From: Candidatus Fermentibacterota bacterium
GTDB lineage: Bacteria; JAFGKV01
Assembly: GCA_030620115.1 (NCBI GenBank)
Contig: JAUXFG010000057.1
Location: 1-22,828, forward strand
Direction of reading: 5' to 3'
Length of the DNA: 22,828 bases
Shown: positions 6,591-13,648 of the stretch, piece by piece
Numbering within the stretch: the stretch's first letter is position 1
Layout: each line of letters starts with the position of its first letter
Position numbers and translations under genes: made by a program
Notes under the pieces: model-generated
The model's database searches: none
What the model was told of the DNA's origin: nothing
The model's input: only the letters and a program-made list of their open reading frames with translations

Positions 6591-9317
6591 ATGACCAGGC
6601 GAATGTTGTATATCGGGATCGCCATAATGATGGGCGTCTCCGGCATGATCGTGTCTTCTTCGGCTATGAACGTGGAGCAGAGCAGCCCAGAGGAACGGAA
6701 CTGGGATACGGGTTGGCATGACGCCGGCTTGATCCGTCTCTACATCACCAATTATGCCCGCCACGGCTATGAGAATGCGTGCGAGTGGCCAGCAGGATCA
6801 GGCGATACCTATATCTTCGGTGCAGGAATCTGGGTAGGCTGCATGTCGGGCGAGCAGTCCCTGGTGACGGTAGGGTACGACCCTACCAACGGCAGCACGG
6901 AATTCGTTCCCGGCAACCTGCCCAATGAACCGGACTATGACGACCCAACCGACCGGATCTACTGGTCGAATGACCCAGACGATTTGGCTGAATGGCCGCT
7001 CATGGACGAAAACGAGAATCCCATTGTGGTCTCGTCGCTTGATTCATGGTGCCAGTTCAACGATATGGATACCACACATCACGCAGCCGGAGATACACGC
7101 CCTATTGGGATCAGGGTGACGCAGACCGGCTATTCGTGGAACTTCCCCGTGTACGAGGACTTCCTGTTTCTCACCTATCAGGTGGAGAACGTCTCAGAGG
7201 TCCCCCTTCATCAGGTTTACCTGGGAGTTGCCTGCGACGCGGATGTGGGCGATTACACCAACGACTTGGTGGGCTTCGACCCTGACCGGAATCTGGGCTA
7301 TGCCTTTACGGAGCGTCCGCCTGGTTCCGATGTGCCCGGTTACATCGGCTATGATTTCCTGGAAAGCCCTTTGGATTCCACGGGAGCACAGCTGGGATTG
7401 ACGGCGTTCAAGATCTTTACGAATCAAGGCGTTCCTCCTGATCCCGGTACTGATAGGGAGCGATACCTGGTCTTGTCCGGCTACAACCATCAGACCGGCG
7501 TTTATGAACCATTCGATGAGATCACGGAAGCGCAGGACATTCGGTTTGTGCAGTGCACAGGGCCCTTTGACCTGGCGCCGGGCGATACGGCAAAGGTGGT
7601 GGTGGCAATCATCGCCGGGGAAGATACGGCTGACCTTTTCTTGAACAGCGATGTAGCTCAGACCGTGTACGACAATGGCTTTGCCACACACGCCGTGACG
7701 ATTCTCACGCCTAATGGGGGCGAAACCCTCAGCGGCATGGCAGACATCACCTGGCAAGCGATTTCCGCAACGGGTGATCCGTTGACCGTGGATCTCTTCT
7801 ACAGCAGAGACCGGGGACGGAGCTGGAATGAGATTGTTACGGGTGAGGTTGATGACGGGACCTATGCCTGGAGCACCACCGAAGCACCGGACGGCGCGTG
7901 GAATATGGTAAGAATCAGGGTGACCGACGGGGTGCTGGTGGGTGAGGATACCTCCGACAGCCTTTTTACCATCAATAATCCAGGAAATGCCGTTCCGGAT
8001 GTATGGCTTGTTTCCCCCAACGTAGGGGAGCTTGATGGGGTCACACCCGTTCTCTGGGAAGCGGTTGACGCAGACGGGGACGAGCTTCTGGTGGATCTTC
8101 ACTATGGATTCCCCGACGGGGAATGGACCGCCATTGCCCAGGGCCTTCCCAACCTTGGAACCTATGACTGGAACACGTATGAGACAATCAATGGGACGTA
8201 CCGCCTCAAGGTGCTGGCCAGTGACGCGGATACCTCAGGAGTCGATCTCTCCGACTATATGGTGACGATTTACAATCACCATGAACTATACGGACATGTC
8301 AGCCGCATCCATGGCGTATGTAACAGCGTGACCTTGCTTCCCTATGTCCATGCTCCGGAAGACACCACGGGGCACGACTATCGAATCGAGTTCAACCCCA
8401 TACGCCGAGGGACTCAAGACAGGCCCATCTACTCCTATGATCTTTTCGACGACAGTACTGAGGAACTGTTGCTGGATGATGTGGAGCTCTCAACCGTTCA
8501 AAATGGCGCCCTCCACACAGACTGGTCTCCCCTCTTTCATGGCATTTCCTTGAAGATCGATAGCCAGGTGGACCAGTTGACCTTCCACTATTTTGATTTT
8601 GAGATGACGATGGATGCTGCAGGCTGTGACGGGGAGCTCTCAATCTCGCCCATTGCGAATTCCAATGCATGGGCGTTCAGGGGTTCTGATCTCCAGCTCA
8701 GGTGGCAGGCCGCCCCAGGCGATAGCCTGACCCTCGAGGTGTGGGATCTCGACAACGATATCGCGGTGCCGTACGCCGAGGAGGTCGGCGATAACTGGGC
8801 ATTTGCCAGGTCGCAGACCGACCTCTCGCCGGTCTACCGGCCAGGCCATGACCGGATGATCTGGGTTTGTGGCGCGTTCTTCGTGTTCGATCTTCATTAT
8901 TCGATGACCGTGCCTCCCCTTCCCGGAGACATGTGGTCCATTGCAGCTTCTGGCGACAGAGTGCCCTGCGCCGGCAACATTTTCCACTTCGGGCGCGGGA
9001 CCCTGGAGAGCGAGAATCAACCCCCGGGGTCCAAGCCGCATTACTGTTCTCTTGCCCAGAACACCCCTAACCCGTGGGCCGAGACCACCCGGATTCGCTA
9101 CGCGCTGTCGCGGCCATCACGGGTTACTCTCAAGGTCTACGATCTTTTGGGGCGTGAGATCACGGTGCTGGTGGACAAGACGCAAGAAGCGGGAGCGCAC
9201 ACGGTGATGTGGTCAGGAAGGAATAGCGTGGATGATCCTGTGGCTTCGGGCCTCTATTTCTACCGGCTTGAAGCCGGGGATTTCGTCGCAACTCGAAAGA
9301 TGGTCTTGCTTCGATAG
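6591..9317 (+). CDS. Secreted Ig-like-repeat protein with C-terminal sorting domain
   Basis: A 908-residue exported protein starting 12 nt after the preceding gene, with a purine-rich GGGGGCGGAA before the ATG. Residues 1 to about 26 form a signal peptide. The first 360 residues are rich in Trp, Tyr and Asp and resemble no family I can name. Two beta-sandwich modules follow: about 371-461 (ILTPNGGETLSG, VDLFYSRDRGRSWNEI) and about 470-562 (VWLVSPNVGE, VDLHYGFPDGEWTAIAQG). Both have the NGGE-x-W pattern common in bacterial adhesin and surface proteins. The C-terminus, about 818-908, is a FlgD-like sorting domain (LAQNTPNPWAETT, LKVYDLLGREITVLVD, ASGLYFYRLEAG, TRKMVLL). No catalytic motif is visible, so a structural or binding role at the cell surface is more likely than enzymatic. 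Its pairing with the transglutaminase-like gene suggests a joint export route. Confidence 0.85.
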   Translation: MTRRMLYIGIAIMMGVSGMIVSSSAMNVEQSSPEERNWDTGWHDAGLIRLYITNYARHGYENACEWPAGSGDTYIFGAGIWVGCMSGEQSLVTVGYDPTNGSTEFVPGNLPNEPDYDDPTDRIYWSNDPDDLAEWPLMDENENPIVVSSLDSWCQFNDMDTTHHAAGDTRPIGIRVTQTGYSWNFPVYEDFLFLTYQVENVSEVPLHQVYLGVACDADVGDYTNDLVGFDPDRNLGYAFTERPPGSDVPGYIGYDFLESPLDSTGAQLGLTAFKIFTNQGVPPDPGTDRERYLVLSGYNHQTGVYEPFDEITEAQDIRFVQCTGPFDLAPGDTAKVVVAIIAGEDTADLFLNSDVAQTVYDNGFATHAVTILTPNGGETLSGMADITWQAISATGDPLTVDLFYSRDRGRSWNEIVTGEVDDGTYAWSTTEAPDGAWNMVRIRVTDGVLVGEDTSDSLFTINNPGNAVPDVWLVSPNVGELDGVTPVLWEAVDADGDELLVDLHYGFPDGEWTAIAQGLPNLGTYDWNTYETINGTYRLKVLASDADTSGVDLSDYMVTIYNHHELYGHVSRIHGVCNSVTLLPYVHAPEDTTGHDYRIEFNPIRRGTQDRPIYSYDLFDDSTEELLLDDVELSTVQNGALHTDWSPLFHGISLKIDSQVDQLTFHYFDFEMTMDAAGCDGELSISPIANSNAWAFRGSDLQLRWQAAPGDSLTLEVWDLDNDIAVPYAEEVGDNWAFARSQTDLSPVYRPGHDRMIWVCGAFFVFDLHYSMTVPPLPGDMWSIAASGDRVPCAGNIFHFGRGTLESENQPPGSKPHYCSLAQNTPNPWAETTRIRYALSRPSRVTLKVYDLLGREITVLVDKTQEAGAHTVMWSGRNSVDDPVASGLYFYRLEAGDFVATRKMVLLR

Positions 9318-9338
9318 CCGCGGAGGGCTGTCGGATGT

Positions 9339-9362
9339 ATGGGCACGGCATGCCGTGCCCAT
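9339..9362. repeat. 24-bp perfect palindrome, copy 1 of a GGGCACGG-CATG-CCGTGCCC element
   Basis: The 20-bp core at 9341-9360 is identical to 10585-10604, and two flanking base pairs extend the symmetry here to 24 bp. It is centred on CATG between 9350 and 9351. It lies about 20 bp after the stop of the Ig-like gene but has no T tract. Confidence 0.9.
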
Positions 9363-9480
9363 GGAGAATCTCACGGACGAGGACCGGCGAGAGATGCGGA
9401 GATCCGCGTACTGTGCGGAATTCCCGACGAAGCTCGGGATGAGGAAAGGGATAATGGCCAATGGCTAATTGCTAATTGTC

Positions 9481-9523
<43 letters not shown>

Positions 9524-9723
9524 AGTTGGAAGGGGAAGTTCGAGACCCGCCTTCGTCGTATGGCTTCGGCGTGGCAAGCGAAGTTCGGGATGAAGTTTTG
9601 GGAAAAGCTCTGTGAAATCGACGAAGCTCCCGATGAAGCTCCCGACGAAGTTGTCCGGCTGACCTTTGATCTCTGACTTCTGACCTCTGGCGATTGCGGC
9701 CGGAGGCCGCCCTGGGAGGGCAT

Positions 9724-10416
9724 ATGATGGAACAACGAAACGATCAGGCGCAGAGAGGAACTCTGGTGATTGCCATTCTGGTGTTAGGCTCGCTCTGGGG
9801 TCTCTCGGAGGTGGTCGTGAATGGAGGGATCCGTGCGGCGGGGCTCCCCTATCGAGCCGGCATCTTGGCCGGAGTGGGCATGGGCATTATGGGTATCGCC
9901 ATGGGTCTCTTTGGCAAGGCGCGGATGCTTGTTTTGATCGGGCTGCTGGCGGTCCTCCTCAAGCAGCTCGTGGTACCGATTCTTCATGTCTCCGTACTAT
10001 GTAAGGCAAACTCCTGCATAGCAGTGATGTTCCAGGGGCTCGCCTTGGCTACCGTGGTGAGCGTCATGGGGCGCCGGTTTGAGAAGAGCGATCTTGCCAG
10101 GATTACTACAGGAGTGTCGGCAGGATTGCTTGCTGCGCTGGCTTTCTATCCGGTGGGCATCCGGGTGGCGCCCTGCCCGTATCTCCTCTCCTTCTGCCGT
10201 CCCGGCGGTTATGGGGCATTCATGGCTGCCGAAGGCCTCATATGGGCGGCCTTCTCAGGCATACTCCTCCCTGCGGGGTACTGGCTGGGGCAACAGATGG
10301 AAGGAGTCATTCTTGTGCCGGGGAGAAAGAAGCCCGTGCTCTACTATGCGGTGTCAGGGGCGGTTGTCGCATGTTGCTGGGTCGCCGGCGCTCTTGCTAT
10401 TGCGGCGGGGATCTGA
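9724..10416 (+). CDS. Unrecognised polytopic membrane protein with two cysteine pairs
   Basis: About 230 residues. GGGAGGG at 9714-9720 supports the ATG at 9724 (or the next codon, ATG at 9727); the longer frame starts with TTG at 9694 and is less likely. About six membrane helices are visible, beginning with the stretch around LVLGSLWGLSEVV. Four cysteines form two close pairs: C93 and C98 (CKANSC), and C151 and C158 (CPYLLSFC). I do not recognise the family. The size and six-helix shape would fit a substrate-binding component of an ECF-type transporter, but no ECF ATPase or T component is nearby, so this is only a suggestion. The cysteine pairs could bind metal or form disulfides. The gene stands alone, convergent with the HD-GYP gene. 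Confidence 0.75.
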   Translation: MMEQRNDQAQRGTLVIAILVLGSLWGLSEVVVNGGIRAAGLPYRAGILAGVGMGIMGIAMGLFGKARMLVLIGLLAVLLKQLVVPILHVSVLCKANSCIAVMFQGLALATVVSVMGRRFEKSDLARITTGVSAGLLAALAFYPVGIRVAPCPYLLSFCRPGGYGAFMAAEGLIWAAFSGILLPAGYWLGQQMEGVILVPGRKKPVLYYAVSGAVVACCWVAGALAIAAGI

Positions 10417-10458
10417 TCGCGGGATCTGCTCGGGAAGAAGCTCCAAATCGCGGCTTTG

Positions 10459-10498
10459 ATAAATCTCTAGTAAATCCATGGATTTACTAGAGATTTAT
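10459..10498. repeat. 40-bp perfect palindrome centred on CATG
   Basis: Left half ATAAATCTCTAGTAAATCCA (10459-10478), followed by its exact reverse complement. The axis lies between 10478 and 10479, inside CCATGG. There is no mismatch. It begins 42 bp after the stop of the membrane-protein gene. The element is far more AT-rich than its surroundings. A single-stranded form would give an 18-bp stem with a CATG loop. No T tract follows, so an ordinary terminator is unlikely. Confidence 0.93.
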
Positions 10499-10522
10499 GT
10501 CAATGAGTCCTTACATCTTTAT

Positions 10523-10539
10523 CCCGCGCAGTACGCGGG
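10523..10539. repeat. Short GC hairpin in the convergent gap
   Basis: CCCGCG at 10523-10528, loop CAGTA, CGCGGG at 10534-10539. The following CGGGACTACGC is shared with the hairpin tail near 12801-12811, so it may be a fragment of a dispersed repeat. Confidence 0.5.
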
Positions 10540-10584
10540 ACTACGCCTCCCGTCTACGCCAAGGCTACGCCGCGACAGGCCGGT

Positions 10585-10604
10585 GGGCACGGCATGCCGT
10601 GCCC
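10585..10604. repeat. 20-bp perfect palindrome, copy 2 of the GGGCACGG-CATG-CCGTGCCC element
   Basis: Identical over 20 bp to 9341-9360, in the convergent gap about 60 bp beyond the stop of the HD-GYP gene. The flanks differ from copy 1, so symmetry stops at 20 bp. Confidence 0.9.
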
Positions 10605-10661
10605 CTACATGGGTGAGACCAATTCTGCGCCAAGAATGCGAACTCATTTCTGCGCGAACAC

Positions 10662-12221
10662 TCAATCTACGACTTCCTGCAGGGCGCGGGCCACTTCAGG
10701 ATCAAACTGCGTGCCCGCGGCAGTCATCACCTCTCTGACAGCCTCCATTGGCCGCTTCGGCGAACGATATTTTCTGGATTCAGAGGTCATGGCCTCATAT
10801 GCATCCGAGACCGCCACAATGGATCCAGCCAGGGAGACTTCTTTCCTCCCTCGTGGGTAGCCTGTCCCGTCCATTCTTTCATGGTGCTCGCCCACGATCT
10901 CTGCTATATCAGGAACTCCAACCCTCTTGAGGATTTCCTCTCCTACGGCGGCATGTTTGTGGAGCTGTTCGACATCTCTGGGCGACAGCGGTCTGATTCT
11001 ATTCAAGAGGGTCCATGGGATCATGAGTTTGCCTATGTCATGAAGCAGGCCCCCGAGCTCCACCTGTTTCAGCCATGTTTCGTCCACCCTTGCTTCGCCG
11101 CGCATTGAGTTGGCGAGTCTCTTGGACAAACCGGCAACACGCTTTGAGTGGTCACTCCCCGTATACCAGTCCTTGCTGCGGAGGAGGTTGAGGAGTTCCG
11201 TGATAATGAGGGCGCCGGAACCCTCCAGCGTCGAAATCCGGCGGCCTTCTCTGGCCATGAGATCGCCCAGCATGTCGAGAGAAACCTCGGCGATGCGCAA
11301 TTCCTGTCTCACATTGATGAATATCAGGCTTGATCGCAGGGCCTTCTTGGACCATAACAAGGCTTGCTCTATGTCTTGGCGCGCAGCCCAGAGCTGTGCT
11401 TTTCTTCTGTACACCTCTGGGAGGAGTCGTTTCAGCTTCTTCTCGGCGCAATCTTCCTCCAAGGAAACGAGGAGTTTCTCGGCGTTGTCTGTTTCACCTT
11501 TCATGAGATACAGTTCCGCAAGATTGCTCATTGTGATGATCCTGGTTCTCGGCCTCAGCTTGGTTTGCAGCGCATGCTCGAACACGTCCATGGCCTGGGC
11601 GATATACGCCCTATCATGGCCGTATTTTCGTGCCCTGCGGAGATGGGACCACCCAAGGTTGTTGCTTACTGCGCCGGCGACCTCCTCCCGCCCCATCCCA
11701 CGCGCCTTCTTGAATCGCTCGGCAGGCACATACTCCAGCGCTTCCAGTGCGCTTGTGTAGAGTACCTCCGCACGGTCGAACTGCTCCAGCTCGGTAAGGG
11801 CATTTGCATAGTTGCTGAGCACTCCGCTGCGGAGGAAATAGGGATCGGAATGCTCTATAAGGCTGAGAGCCTCGACGAAGTAGTCACCCGCCTCATCGAA
11901 TAAGCATTGGTCGGCGCACGAAAGACCCGCCAGGCTCAGGAGATAGATGGCGTCCGCACTCTCTCCGGTCCTCAGCAGAAGACGAGCGCTCCGGCGGGCA
12001 ATGATCTCCGCGGCTGAAGGGTCGCCGATCCTTCTGAGATGCCTTACCGTTCTTCTCAAGAAGGACCCGGAAGGAAGATCATCGACCACCAGACTCTCCA
12101 CCACGTGCAACAGCTCCTCTATCAATCCAGAGGCTTTCCCGTAGGGCCCCGGCGTCAGAGTAGGAAGTGCAGGGAGCCCGTCCACCTGCTTGACCAGGTA
12201 TTCGATTGTCTTACGGTTCAT
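10662..12221 (-). CDS. TPR-repeat protein with C-terminal HD-GYP domain (probable c-di-GMP phosphodiesterase)
   Basis: 519 residues from the ATG at 12221. GGTGG lies about 8 nt upstream; the longer frame opens with TTG at 12236 and is less likely. Residues about 70-330 are helical TPR-like repeats (NLGWSHLRRAR, NLAELYLMKGETDNAEKLL). Residues about 345-519 form an HD-GYP domain with the expected metal ligands and signature: H in GSDHSKRV, HD at 394-395 (LLHDIGK), H in LHKHAAVG, HHE at 446-448, GYP at 454-456 (DGTGYPRG) and D in AVSDAYEAM. Known HD-GYP proteins hydrolyse cyclic di-GMP, and some act on cGAMP. There is no signal peptide or receiver domain, so the TPR part probably senses or docks a partner protein. 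Cytoplasmic. Transcribed alone, convergent with the membrane-protein gene. c-di-GMP often controls pili, and a pilus gene lies upstream in the opposite orientation. Confidence 0.92.
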   Translation of the reverse strand: MNRKTIEYLVKQVDGLPALPTLTPGPYGKASGLIEELLHVVESLVVDDLPSGSFLRRTVRHLRRIGDPSAAEIIARRSARLLLRTGESADAIYLLSLAGLSCADQCLFDEAGDYFVEALSLIEHSDPYFLRSGVLSNYANALTELEQFDRAEVLYTSALEALEYVPAERFKKARGMGREEVAGAVSNNLGWSHLRRARKYGHDRAYIAQAMDVFEHALQTKLRPRTRIITMSNLAELYLMKGETDNAEKLLVSLEEDCAEKKLKRLLPEVYRRKAQLWAARQDIEQALLWSKKALRSSLIFINVRQELRIAEVSLDMLGDLMAREGRRISTLEGSGALIITELLNLLRSKDWYTGSDHSKRVAGLSKRLANSMRGEARVDETWLKQVELGGLLHDIGKLMIPWTLLNRIRPLSPRDVEQLHKHAAVGEEILKRVGVPDIAEIVGEHHERMDGTGYPRGRKEVSLAGSIVAVSDAYEAMTSESRKYRSPKRPMEAVREVMTAAGTQFDPEVARALQEVVD

Positions 12222-12528
12222 GCTGTTTACCACCAAGGGCGGAGCAAAGGGCGGAGGGTAAGAACTCCGGCAAGAACAACTTGAGCATCTTGCATCTCAT
12301 CCCCAAGTCCGAGTGCAATTCTGTCCAACCTATTCTCGCTGACGTCCCCACAGTCGGGCGATCGTATACATCCAAGACCTCTCCAGGAGATCATTTCCAA
12401 GATGGTTCATGGCACCCTTGTCGTCAAGGACAAGAGCGGTGTTCTGCAGGTTGAAACTTGAGACGTGAGGTTTGGAACCTGGGACGAGATACCTGACACC
12501 GATGAATGCTCACATCTCATCCAGGCTA

Positions 12529-12730
12529 GCCCGAACTTCTCATCGGCTTTCGTCGCCTGTCCTGAGCCTGCCGAAGGGCGAGACGGGAGAAATGGTTGTG
12601 GCTGCAAGGCTTGCGACCGAGTCTCCCGCAGGTGTATCCTCTGCGATACGGTGAGGAAGCCGACGGAGCATAACGCAGCAGACAGAACCATTTCGGCTGT
12701 CGCAGCAGGAAGCTGGTGAGAAGTCCGGGC
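12529..12730. repeat. Inverted-repeat element of about 200 bp
   Basis: The left end 12529-12554 and the right end 12705-12730 are imperfect inverted copies (20 of 26 positions by eye; core ACTTCTCA). An inner inverted pair, GAAATGGTT (12590s) and AACCATTTC (12690s), lies inside. The left core at 12535-12556 matches 18580-18601 in inverted orientation at 21 of 22 positions, so the unit is dispersed. No transposase is encoded. Confidence 0.6.
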
Positions 12731-12778
12731 TATGGTTCGCACGGAATAGCCTCACATTCTGACATCCCAGTCTTCATT

Positions 12779-12803
12779 CCGCACCCAACGCTTTTGGTGC
12801 GGG
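12779..12803. repeat. Hairpin repeat, copy 1 (CCGCACCCAA...GGTGCGGG)
   Basis: CCGCACC at 12779-12785 pairs with GGTGCGG at 12796-12802. A closely related hairpin in the same orientation is at 18526-18555, sharing CCGCACCCAA at the left and GGTGCGGGAC at the right. Confidence 0.6.
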
Positions 12804-13478
12804 ACTACGCTCCCTCATTGATCTGAGACATGTGCAGTGATTGATAGTCGCAAACTGCGATTTGCATCGCGCGAAATGCAAAAGGCTCGTGAAAACCTGC
12901 GAGTTGACTTCTCCACACTATGCTTAATTCGTGGCCGAAGGCGTTGATGGACTTCCATTCGTGATAATAATGGTACGGCGGGCATTCCTTACCAAGTCTG
13001 AGGGTGAAGACGCTGGGCCGACAGAGCGTAGCGATTCAGAAAGGATTGCATGAGCTGTTGAGTGGAGTCCCGACAGGTGTTCGAGCCAGATCCTCGGAGC
13101 TCGTGTTTAGAGGATCCTTCTTCCATATCCTGCCAGCGAAATAGAGTCCAACCCCGGCATTCTCTGGTACATTCCAGAGTTAGCAGGAGAGCATGGATGA
13201 GCACATGCTCTCTCTCGTGCAAGTTCCCAACTATGCTCAATCAGGGGTGTATCCGCATCATTCAGGAAGGACAGATGGAACGCATCCCTTCCTTTCTTCC
13301 ACATTATTCCCGGCCTTTGGCAAACCACAAATGCGCTCCTCAGACCGTGACCTCGATCTGTAGAGCAAAGCCAACGAAGTGCTCTCCCGTCGTCCGAGTC
13401 CAATTGGATAGAAGGTGATCAGAATTGCCCCGGCTTCGGGATTTGGCAGCTCAGGACTTACCCATGTAGAAGAGATTT

Positions 13479-13522
13479 GTTAAGAGCATGTTAAGAGCAT
13501 GTTATATTTATGTTAAGAACCG
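13479..13522 (+). promoter_or_regulatory. Four 11-bp-spaced direct units upstream of the pilus gene
   Basis: GTTAAGAGCAT at 13479, GTTAAGAGCAT at 13490, GTTATATTTAT at 13501 and GTTAAGAACCG at 13512, each beginning exactly 11 bp after the last. The spacing is close to one DNA turn, so a protein could bind all units on one face. They lie 70-100 bp upstream of the sigma-54-like element, where activators of such promoters usually bind. Confidence 0.5.
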
Positions 13523-13580
13523 ATTAGGATTGTATTAAGCTCTTCTTCTAAATAATCAAGGGCGAGAGGACATATATTGC

Positions 13581-13596
13581 CGGCATGAATTATGCA
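13581..13596 (+). promoter_or_regulatory. Candidate sigma-54 (-24/-12) promoter
   Basis: CGGCATGAATTATGCA has the invariant GG (13582-13583), exactly 10 intervening bases, and GC (13594-13595). It matches the TGGCAC-N5-TTGCA pattern except at three positions. The predicted transcript start is near 13606, with a leader of about 43 nt. Sigma-54 control of type IV pilin genes is known in other bacteria. Confidence 0.45.
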
Positions 13597-13648
13597 GTAG
13601 CGTCAATGTGAAGATCATTCACCCGAAACCTCTAGACAGGAGGGATTC

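Larger units (their letters stand above)
12222..13648. other. 1.4-kb intergenic region
   Basis: The largest gap in the window. 12529-12810 is repeat-derived. 12840-13470 contains open frames on both strands, the longest under 120 codons, but none has a good ribosome binding site or a motif I recognise. A decayed gene is possible. 13470-13648 is AT-rich and holds the putative control region of the pilus gene. Confidence 0.6.

Noticed and set aside
5736-6764. 342-codon open frame on the minus strand
   Set aside because: It lies antisense across two well-supported secreted-protein genes and has no recognisable motif. A long antisense frame is expected from the codon bias here.
12404-12460. Short frame starting MVHGTLVVKDKSG
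   Set aside because: It looks protein-like for about 19 codons, but it is very short, has no supported start and runs into simple repeat-like sequence.
12989-13240. Minus-strand frame reminiscent of a Y1-type (REP) transposase tail
   Set aside because: Only a short stretch (QQLMQSFLNRYA) loosely resembles such enzymes. The HUH motif and catalytic Tyr context are absent in the frames I read.
13062-13418. 118-codon plus-strand frame in the large gap
   Set aside because: No ribosome binding site, unusual composition rich in Ser, Arg and Cys, no recognised motif, and a competing minus-strand frame of similar length.
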